Below are positions 44,932 to 56,700 of a DNA stretch of 64,000 bases, piece after piece; the first letter of the stretch is position 1, and every line of letters starts with the position of its first letter. Origin of the DNA: Acanthococcus lagerstroemiae. Taxonomy: Eukaryota; Arthropoda; Insecta; Hemiptera; Eriococcidae. The DNA is taken from assembly GCA_031841125.1 (NCBI GenBank), contig CM063106.1, positions 42,342,001 through 42,406,000 on the forward strand, written 5' to 3'. The notes below the pieces were generated by a model, which was given only the letters and a program-made list of their open reading frames with translations, was not told the DNA's origin and made no database searches. A program made the position numbers and the translations under genes.

Positions 44932-47682
44932 GTGAGTTCTTCCAGCAGTATCATTTATAAATTAATAGAAACATGTGACCGGCAAGTACCCAGACCCTGG
45001 CAAAAGCTATACGTTTATAATATTTATACCCAGATAGGTTATGTATTTTATAACATTTCAGAAAACATATTCGCTTTCCTGTTTATATTTCTTCTATCGC
45101 ATGGAAGTAACTATTTTTCACATTATTTGAGAGAATAAATAGAAAAATAAACGTTAGAACAGTAATTCTCACGTGGGATGTTAGGAATTTTCCTCTATTT
45201 TTGTATTATTTGTACTTGCGAGATAATCAAAATATAAAGGCTATAGTAGGTGCATTATATCATCATCGTGTAGCTACCTGCGTAAAAAGAAAAAGAAAGA
45301 AATATCTCTAGCTATTACTTGAGTTTGATGGTAAACCAGGTAGGCTCTTACTTACCTATACTGAATTTGTCGGCCATACCTGCTAATCAAATTGCTTATT
45401 TAGTTCGTATATGTATTTTAGGTAATATTTTCGACAGTAGTTTACTTCTAACTTCGAGTAGTAAATATTTATCACGCGGGCGTTCGCGTCATCTAATATT
45501 TCAATATTGAGTTGGGTAATGAACACCTAGAACTTACAACGCTCTTAGCTTTTTCTAATACTTAATAACTTATGTTAGATGGCAAAATGCTCGTATAGGT
45601 ACTTATCAGCGATGATCCGATGAACCTTCCCTGAAGGCATCAGTCGGTGAATTCAAAGCGGTTTTAACTTATTTTTATAAATTAGATATTATAAATAATA
45701 TAAACTCGATCAACCGAGTAAACATTAAAATGAACATCGCGCTAAGATAAAGGCGAGAAAAGAGCTAACATGATTACTGATTATATAATAAGTACAGTAT
45801 GAAAATGAACCATGTTTCCGGAATGTCGAGTGGACTTTTAGTTTTGATAGCAGTAGAAAGGTTACCTATACGAGATATAGTTACGCAAACCCGCGAAAAG
45901 GAAGCACCGACACATTTTGACATGGATGTCTAATGGCTCGCTATGCGAAAGAGGAAATTTCCGCAAAAAACGCTCCGCAGAAAAACGTTACCATCACGAT
46001 GTAGTTGCCTATTTTTCTTTATGCGGTCATTTGTTCTATCACGTTTCGACCGGCGGACACGGTGAATACCGAGCGGTGCCGAGAACGGATGACTAGAGAA
46101 GGTACTGGAATGTAAGTAACCATTCCGATCATTCAAAATTTCATAATCAATTTAAATCAAAAATCGACCATTTCCAAAAATAGGATCAATCAAAAAACTG
46201 GATCAATCAAAAAATTGGGAAAAATAAATCAGTTTTTCGATTGCTTGATCAATTTTTGATCAATCAACTATCGATTTCTCGATCACTTGATCACCGATCT
46301 TTTGATTAATAAATTAATTTACCAAAAACAGGAAAACGGATTGAAAAAAAAATGAAAAATTCACGATGGGATCAAAAAATCAAGTTTTAAATGCCGATTA
46401 ATTGAAAATGATCGATCAAAGATCGAAAACCAATTATGAGGTATTTGAAAAATCGATCAAAAATAATCAAAAAATCACGGTTGAACCAAAAAAATCAATT
46501 TTTGAATGCTGATTAATCGGAAATGATTGACGATTGATTTTTGATCGGATTGGTTATAATGTAAGTATGCACGTCAATGCGGTCACCTGGATGACAACAT
46601 ATCTATGTGAAACAATGTCCTTCCATGCAGCGATCGGACTCTGCACGTTATTTATTACTGTTGCTTAGACATCATTATTGAACGTCGCACTAGCCTATTT
46701 AATTTCGTATTGATTTTGATTTGATTTTGATTTGATTTTGATTTGATTTTGATTTGATTTTGATTTGATTTTGATTTGATTTTGATTTGATTTTGATTTG
46801 ATTTTGATTTGATTTTGATTTGATTTTGATTTGATTTTGATTTGATTATAATCGCGTGAAAGTATACCTACTTATCTACTAGGACCTGCAAAATCCCTGA
46901 ACTTGATTTCGTTTGATGTTAATGAGCTTTTTCTCATCCGGGGTCATATATGGACATAAGTCGTGGACATGTTACGCTTCTTTGCGGGTATGGTATTCAC
47001 CTGTGGCTAATGCGTACGCGAAGAGTGTTAAATATCCGAAATTTATGTCCGCACATTTACGCCCTCGGGTGTAAGTACGTTTGTTACCGAGGAATGTTCG
47101 AGACGAAAGAAAGGAAAAGCGCTGAAATCTCGAAAAACGTTCGTTTGCTTATGATTTTCAGATCGTCGTTTGCGGATTAACGAGTCTCCTCGCTAACGCT
47201 GATTGTGCCAGAATTCTGGCCGTATTCCCAGCAACTCTTAGAAGTCGATTTTCTTACAACGACGCCATTATGAAAAGTCTGCATGCAGCTGGCCATCATA
47301 TTACGTTTATCAGCCCGTTTCCATCTGATTATCAAATTGACAACTATACGATGATAGACTCGCGGTCCACAACATTTGCCCATGATAATCCTTCATCGGT
47401 GACGGATGTATCAAAAATGGGTGCCATAGGTATATTGAATCTCGCGACTCAGTTGGGTGAGAAGTGCTGTCACGATGTAATACAACTGAGAGAAATACAG
47501 GTTGGTAGGCTTTTTACGTCGGTTCAATAGTCCTCGGTGTACGTCCTCTTCACTCATTCGCATAAGTTCTAGATAGTGATCGTTCGTATTTTATTATTTA
47601 TTCGCTTGATTAACTGGAGGATGGTTCACCTATTTACCTTCCTAGCTATCTGACTATAATCATCTTTAGTTGTTTTATTTAC

Positions 47683-47718
<36 letters not shown>

Positions 47719-50700
47719 TGTTGTTACTATTATTAATATTATTGTTATTGTTACCCGAAGGAAGCGCTGCACTCTCGTGAGAAGTTGTACGACGTTATGT
47801 TCATCGAGATATTCCAAATGTACCAGTGCTACTTACAGATAGCTGGAAAACTCGGCATTCCCGTCATTGCCACCCTTATCCAGCGTGCTTCGACATTGGC
47901 GGATGGTGCTATCGGAGTTCCCAACAATCCCGCCGTCATACCGACGGAATTCACTGATTCCAGGACGAGAATGACGTTCCCTAGGCGTTTGGAAAACACG
48001 TGGAATTACCTGGTGGCCGAATATTACTATCGTTTCGTCATCTCTTCAAAGATAGACCAGTTTAATCGGAAGTACTTTCCAGATTCGAAAGAACAATACG
48101 AGACCAAGATCTCGATGATATTCTACAACAACCACTTTAGCCTGCTGCCGCGACCTCTTGCCCCAAACGCCATCGACATTGGCGGCGTTCATATAAGGCC
48201 AGCGAAACCGTTACCGCACGTACGTAAAATACAATAATCCGCATTTCTTGCTTACATATATTTTGCCTACTCTTTCATTTTCAGGCGAATTTGATACGTA
48301 TCCTGCTATAAGACACAGACCCTCTCTCGACGGGGAGATGGTGGCAGCACAAACCGGTACAAACGGGGCACAAACGATTGCGTCCACTTTCTTCTTTTCA
48401 ATCCTTTGTCCAACCCCTTATTCGAAAACCATTTCTTCGGCACCCCCAAAAATAAACCTCAACATCTCGGGAAGGGAGCGAGTAAAAACTACGGGGGTTT
48501 CAGCACAAACCAGCACAAACATAGCACAAACGATTGACACAATTTTCGATCCCCTAGGTGAAGAAGTGGGGGTGCTCCCGTTTCTACAGCACCCCCAAAA
48601 GTCTTCCCAAATATCTCAGGAAGGAGGCAGCACAAACGACGGGGTTTTCAGCACAAACCAGCACAAACGTAGCACAAACGATTTTTTCCCCCTAGGGGGA
48701 TACCAGAACTGCCTATTTTGGCACTCACCTGTAGTTATGGCTACAATACGCGTAATTAACGTGACAGTCCGAGCACAGGCTTCTTAGCTTATCTTAAGTC
48801 TAGTACAATTTAGATGAGTAATATTCAATTATACGAAGAGAAAGTGTCGCCGCTTCAGCCAGCGGGTCCACGGTTCCTCAAGAAGTTGGAGGGGAGGGCT
48901 TCGCTATATTTGGGTGATCGTGTAGCCGAGTCTCGTAGCGACTGCTAAGTCTTCGTGCCACCGCATCCACGCGATGTTTAAGTCGGTTCCACAGTGTAGT
49001 CTAGCCGATATGCCAGCGAGTTGGATTTCAGGAGTACAGTAAGCTGGTAGGGCATGATGGGCGATGTTCTGTTTGATGTATATCGTGGATCCGCCGTGGA
49101 AAAAGTCACTTGGGTGGTTACAGAGATGGAGTTGGTAGCCTTGGATTTTGGCTACTGATCGGCTAGTGAAGTGTGTTTCGGACAGTAGAGCAATGCCGAT
49201 GTCCTGCGAGTGAAGGAATTGGACTAGTTCAGATTTACGAGAGAGCAATCCATTGCAGTTCCAGGACAGAATCCGGAGGGTTTGACGATTAGCGGCTGTG
49301 GAGTCATTCAGCTTTTGCGTAAGAAGTTTCAAGAGGATCCCGAGAATGCGCATGGATTGATTGATCATATTTTCAATACTACAATTTAGTGCGGTGAGAA
49401 GTTTTCCGATGCGCTCATTATGTTGTTTGAGTTGGGTAACGAAGTTACTAGAGTGGCTAGCTTCATCTGCGCTGGATACGGTGGCTGTAGGTTGCGAGGG
49501 ACCCGGAGCGGAAGCTGCTGGTTGCTGCTCTGCTGCCTCTGAGTAACTGTGTGACTTGCGGTGGGCTTGGGGTTTATTTAGAATTCCATTAGGATGGTCG
49601 CTGGCGGAATCGGTTCGGATGAGCGAGCGGTTTGGGTCGAAGTTTTTGGTAAATTCTGAATCCTCTATACTTGGCGGTGTACCCTTCTCCGCAAAGGCCG
49701 CAGTTGGGAGGTGTATCAGGTGGTTTCCCGCAGCTCTTAAAGTCGTGATCCCCTCCGCATCTTACGTATACGTAAGGTAGGGAGCAGTAGGAACGAGTAT
49801 GCCCGTAACGTTGGCATCTCATACATTGGGCTACCTCTCATGTCTAGGGCGTGGAGCTTCAACTTGTATCCGCGAGTTCAGTGGCGTATTTATTTCATAG
49901 ATGTTCTTATTATTGTCAGATGGATCTATGTCTAAAAAGAATAACGGGAGTGATTCGCCAGTCCTGGATTTCTTAATATTGAATACATTACGGACTGAAT
50001 GTCCCAGTTCTTCCATGGCTGCTTTTATGTCAGCGGGTTCACTGGCCGGATAGAGGTTGCGAATTACGACTCTAAATGCTTCATTGTGTTTTGACTTGGT
50101 ACATGAAAAACGCAACGTTTCTAGCTCGAAACTCTGTCACTAGTTTACGATATGTCTCAGGAGTCTTCACCGTTAATTTGACAGAACTGTTAGCGAGTGA
50201 TTTGGTTAGGAAAGTATCACCAGTGATTTTTGTTATTTGTTCACACATCAGTGTGTAATTTGTGACGTTTTGAAGGAAGATGGGTGGCGGCGCTGGCATT
50301 TTTTATTACCTTCCGCGGAGTCTTTCCGCTTTTTGTCTCCTGGTTGGAGATTATTTTTCTTTGTGTTGTTACCGGCTTCTTCACCGGTTGGGGGGTTTAT
50401 CTCTTCGTCATCAGCGTTATTGGTGGTCAGGGTAGGGTACCTATTTTTCACCGTTATTGATACGTTTTTTTAGGCCCGGATTTCTGAAGCGGAGATTCGC
50501 TAAATTTTCGCTTCTTATTTACCGTTTGCCAGGAATTGTTTGGCTGGTCCATATACCTAGTCCATTATTGACGTCTGCAACATCGCGGCTTGCGTTGTCT
50601 GGGCCCGAGATGATGTAGAACCATCACCCTTGTTGACAGTAGCACCATTAGCGCCTCCGGGCAGTGAGCAGCACGATTAGGGCCGACGGCCCGAGCTTAA

Positions 50701-53700
50701 CAATCACGTACACGATAATGGCGTGCGGTGAGCTTTTCTTGGAGGTAAGCGATAAGCGATACGCGTAGACAGAGATGTGTACCGAAGAGTTTTCCGGGGG
50801 GGGGGGGAATTGTGAAAGTCCCAGTTGATTCAACTCAAAATTCCTAAGTATCAAAGCAAAAAAAAAAACCTTTTAACATGTTGGATTTTTCCAACTGACT
50901 CAACTCAAAATTCCTAAATATCAAAGCCAAAAAAATCCTTTGACTTGTTGGATTTTCCCAACTCTGCCTGACTCAAATAGTGAATTTTCTCAACTGCTGA
51001 GTAAAAAATTCCGATGGAGGGTAAGTCCCCCCCCCCCATTGGTACGTACCTGAGCGTAGAGGTAAAGTAAATATCAAAATAAAAGTATGAAACGTGCTAC
51101 TAAAAAAGGGCATTGATCAAATTATTCATGTTGTATCCCTGTGTAGGGTCATTCCATATGCAGTTATTCTTTTCTGTGACGAATAACAGACATGGCCAAC
51201 AAAACAGTTTTTCAGCATCTTCACAGTGGATTAACCACAAAATGTTTTCATATTGCGATATACCTACGTGAAAATGTCTAGTAAAAATCGAACCACCTTT
51301 CTTTTGCCCAGTTTTCAAAACGGTAATTCTGGTTTAGGCTTACCACCATTAATAATTTCTAATTGTTCATTAAGAGTGAATCGCGAAAACGGGTCTTCAA
51401 TAAGATCTCAAATACGCATTTTGTGTGTGTGTGTGTGTGTGTGGGGGGGGGGACGAAGCATTACAACATAACGCGTCAAGCAAGACTCAAAGCGCTTCCA
51501 GAACACAACCAGACGCACAGGTTTCGTCGCGTTGAACACGCTAGTGTATTTTTGTGGTGATAATTAACACGGGGGCGGAGCATAAGTCGTGCAATGTTAT
51601 GTTCAGGATGGAAATGAAGCATTAGATCCGACGCACACCTTCCTGTTACAAGTTGAAGTTGATATTGTATATGAAAACTTATTTTCTCGGGAATTTTCAG
51701 TGAAGCGGCGCTTATATCTTGCTTGCCTGAAATGCACGCCACTGGTACACGAGTACGAGTGTGAATCTATTATAGGATAGTTTTAGAAATATGCAGCGGA
51801 AAGCAAGAATCAACCGGAAGAGTTCTCGATAAGCAATAATACTGACGCAAGAACATACACGTGACAGGGCGATGTACGCGATACTGCACAAACTATTAGC
51901 ACCATTTTCGATCCCGTCGGTGAAAGTGGGAGTGCTCCCATTTCTACAGAACCACCAAAAATTTCCCCAAATATCTCAGGAAGGGGGCAGCGCAAACGAC
52001 GGGGTTTTCAGCACAAACCAACACAAACGAATGGTATATATTTCAAGTCCATCGACATTGGTCGGGGTGCCAAGGAAATTCACTTTAAAAAATTGCCATT
52101 AGTTTATTTTTAATCAATTTTTTTTTTTGGCCCTTTCTAATTATCTTTGTCTTTTTGTGAAAAACAATATTTTGCTGGATGTGTCACGCGAGAAAAGGCT
52201 TGCCGTTTTAAAAACGGCCATTTGTCAACCCTGGGCAGGATAGTTATGCTATTTCAGAGAATGATTATATAGATTCGATGTGCAGTTGGGTTTATTATAC
52301 CGAACATTTTTATTCGTAAAACCTAAACGGACTATTTACTCGTACATCCCCATTAGGACTATAAAAAAGGCCACTACTAGTCAATTCCAGAACCCCTCGA
52401 GTATGTAGTTTGGAAAAGCCCTCTATTATTTTGCCATTTAAAACTGTACTTCTCAGAGACTGCCGACATTATCAGGGTTTCAGACTCTATTTCATAATAA
52501 ATTTATTACCTCGAATAAAGCTTTAAGCTCGGCAATTTTCTTTCGTCCGAAGATTTGCTAATTTAGTTTCAGTTTTCCGTGAAATAATTCATTATAAGTA
52601 CGCTAATGAGTTTTTCTTCGTCGTTCTTTCTTTCTACTTTTCTTTATTTCTTCCCTTTCCTTTCTCTCTTATTATTAATTCTTCATTCAGTTTGAGCTTT
52701 ATCGCCCTGGCGAATAAGACGTACTTCTAATCAATCGAGTATAGTGATCATGTTTGTACATTTGCAGAACTTGAAAAAATTCATCGACGAGGCGAAACAT
52801 GGTGTCATTTTATTCACATTCGGTTCCGTTATCAAAGCAACTACCTTATCGAACGAACAAAAAGCAGCATTTGTTAATGCTTTCGCAGCCATTCCTCAAA
52901 GAGTGATATGGAAATACGAAGAACCGATCGAAGGCATTTCTGATAACGTTCTATTAGCTAACTGGGTACCTCAGCGTGACATTCTCGGTACATTTGTCAT
53001 GATTATATATTATGTATATATCCTGTCAATAAGAGTTTTGGGCGACGAAGAAAGGAGGAGCGAAATCAATAAAAAAGAAGAACCAAACTGAAAGGCTACG
53101 AAGTTTGAATGTATTTTATTGGGGAGAAATTTGGGTTTACTGCTATCATTTAACTCATAAATCTGTATCACGACAAATTACCCAAAAAGGATACCTACTC
53201 CCATAGAGTCAGTGTCTGCAATAGTATTACTCTAATGAGAAGGCTACCATCTAGCTGTTTGCCAACATGAATAGCAAAGTATATGTCCATAATATATTGA
53301 TCTACGCACAAGAAGTGACAATTACCTGAAAAAGTTGGTTTAACAAAAATATATTCATTATGTACATAAAATTTGTCCCCTTCAAAGTAGTCCCCCGCGA
53401 CTAGAATGCAGTCATGTATTCCTTCGATGTTTCCATTGATGAAAACATCCAGCGAATTCCTCCTTAGTGATGGTTATGAGACCGTCACCCAATTTCTGTG
53501 GATCTCCTCAACACCAAAACGTTGCTCTTTTAGGACATTTTTAAATCAGGTAAATTTAAAAAAAAGTAACGTGACGCGAAATCAGGCGAATACGAGGGTG
53601 CTCAATCACATCAACCTGATTTTTGGCAAAAAATATCACAATTTCGTATGCGATACAGACCGGTGTATTACCCTGGTGTAACAACCACGAGTTGTTTGTC

Positions 53701-56700
53701 CATAATGTGGACTGGATGCGGCGAATGCGTTCGCTGACGATTTTGCAGTTAATATTGAGACCATCAGCAACATCTTTGATTGACAAACTCAGGTCTGATT
53801 CTAACTTTTCGCGCACTAGTCCAACGTTAAAGGGCGTTCGTGTTTCTACATGCCGGACGGTCATCATTTATGTCTTCCCTGCCGGCCTTGAAATGACGAA
53901 TCCACTCGTAAACCGCTGTGACGTAAACTGTATATCGTCGGCTTTGTGACAGAACTCACCAAGTCCTACGTTTTTACATAAGACTTGGTTGAGTTTTGCC
54001 ACGAAGCAGACGATATGTCGAGGATGCTGGATCGTTTAAACCTGGGGAAGTTATGTCAATAATAAAGAGAAAGGGCCTTACCTAAATTTTGACCTGTTAC
54101 GGAAAACGTTAACTAGATTAAATTGAAAATTTGAAAAAGAATAATTATATTGTAAAATTTTACAAAAATATTATTTGGTAAAAAATCTTAGTTACATCTC
54201 TCCGTATTCTCCGTGTTGTCTTGACACGCATCTAACAATAAACAATCAAACATTTGTCGTCAGTTTATGAACATAACGAAAAGGAGGAAAAAATTTGTTT
54301 GCGGTGCACTACTTGCACAAATACACAGCGAATGTAAAATTTGCCCCATTGGGCGAATGTTCGAAGCTCAGAAAATCCATTATAACAATGGAATACTACT
54401 CAAAATCAAAATTATTGCAGCCCAAATTTGTTGACTAGTGATGATGACTTTAGCAATACTTGTCCAGGAAATCGATTTTCGAGAATTAGGTTATACATTT
54501 TTTTTTAAAGATGTCATTTTGGGTAATTTCATGAAAATGACCAAATTTAACGTACACGTAAATATCTCAATAAATTATGTACGTAAGTCACCAAAAAATG
54601 AGTGGATTTCTAGGAAATGATCTCTTCTAATATTGCTACTAATTCAAGACCTCATATCCCGCTTCTATACATTCGAAAAAGTGCGCTAAACACCTAAAAG
54701 TTCCATCATCCTAGGTGTCACACACCATGTATCCAAACACTTTTATCCCATAACATATACCTTGAAGTATTTCTTTCGTAATAAAATATAAAAACATGGT
54801 CTTTAAACACTGGAGTATGATCCTGGCATGGTCAATTTTGACCCCAATAGCACCTTCAGGCTTTCAGATGAGTTAGAGGTTGTGTCATATGGTTTTTGTT
54901 CCATCGCTCTGGTCAATTTTTGTTGCTTCTTTCTGGTACCACTGATACAACTGTGTCGTTGGAAACCTCGAAAGTAGCTCATCCGCTTCGTGTCTGCGAT
55001 CGGAACGCTAAGCATAGGTGAAATTCGGAACTAGAGTCGAAGTATTTGTTCAGGAAGCCCATAAGTCTTGAAAATCACATGTGTACTAATTTTCTCATCT
55101 TTCGCAATGGCCTTATCTGTGTGATCAGTAAGATGGTCTGAAATCTGGAATGAACGAGAAAAATAATTGGTGAGTAATGAACTATGACATGACCAAATGA
55201 AATTCATTAAAATTATACTCTTGACGGCGCTTTACATAGTCAAAATGAGACATTTTTTCCTGCGACCTGGACAACCACAATACTTCTTTCGACATGGTAA
55301 TTAGCAGAAGAATGGTCGCCTAGGGAATGGAAAAGGAAACGGGGTAGGCCACCCACAAGATGGAGGGACGAAATTGTAAAATCTTTTGGAATTCTATGGG
55401 GCAGAATAGGAAGGGATAGGGGGTGGTGGAGAAGGGCGATAAGAGCGCATGCCCGTTTATGGGCGCGTTCGGTGACTCACACATCCAAACAAAAGCTGTA
55501 AATAAATTGAATAAATAAATAAATAAATAAATGTTGTATTTCCAAATTTGAATCTTTAAATTTAAAAACACCAAGTAGTTCGGAACAATTCTTGGAAGTT
55601 AGGTCTGTTTTCCCGAACAATTATGAGAGTTTCAACTTTGCGTCTTTACGTCATCGATATTTTTGGTAATTATTCACGATAATCCTCAACAGAAGCAGTA
55701 TCTTTAGCAATGAAAAATTAATACATCCCCACAGCAATATTAAAATATTATACTGTTATCTTTCTGATTTTGTTTCCCAACATTTTGTATATTCCGCTTA
55801 GTACTCGTAAACCTTAAAATAGGGACATTTAATAAGATTTTCGTAAATGTTTTGCATTTAATCGAATTAATCCTCAAAATATTAAAATTCTCAAGAATCT
55901 CTTTATATTTTGCAAAGGACTTGGAAAATCCTCAATTTTGAGTAGAAATCCTCATTGGTAACCTTGACCTAACGTTTGCGAATTCGAATTCCGGTATTTC
56001 GAACCGTCCAGTGTTACCACTTGCTAAACTAAAAATCTTTCTGGATAATTAATTGTCACACCTAGTATCTTATTTTTAAAATGATTATGGTTTTGTAGAT
56101 CACGAGAATGTGAAAGCCTTTATCAGTCATTGCGGCACGAGCGGGACGTATGAAGCAATCCATACTGGAACTGCAGTTATCGCGACGCCTTTCTTTTTTG
56201 ACCAGAATTCTAATGCTGCCCTATTAGAAGAGTTGGGCGTAGGTGTTCGTTTAGATTTGAAGACAGTGACGATGGAAAAAATACTCAAAGCTTTGAACGC
56301 GATTTTCAATGAAACCAGGTAATTAATTACACCTAATCGATATATCCGAGTATACCTAATTCAGTTAAATTAAATTGTTTTATTGATGACTTCCCTTTAC
56401 CTCGCCATGTTCACGAAGGGTCTGAGCGACGAAGCGCGGTATAAGCTCCGAATCCCATGTAATGAGTATTTCTTTTTTTAAAAATAGTTTCTCTTGTAGT
56501 CTATCGCGACTCGGAATAGGAAAACGTAATTTTGTCCCGAAGATCGAAATTCGTTGTTGGAAAGATCTATGAAGATTCTTTTCCCCATTGGTCTGCTTGC
56601 CAGGCGAGATATGTTTTAGGGATTAGCAGCCTTGGTTGATATTTTAAAGTTTCTTACAAGCCAGTCGTCTTCCCCTATACCCCTTCCCATCTGATAATTT

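Noticed and set aside
48248..48787. 179-aa ORF directly after UGT exon 3
   Set aside because: It translates the agcacaaac repeat; the UGT protein continues from a good gtacgt donor into exon 4 with matching phase.
56127..56309. Minus-strand ORF over UGT exon 5
   Set aside because: Shadow of the true plus-strand exon.
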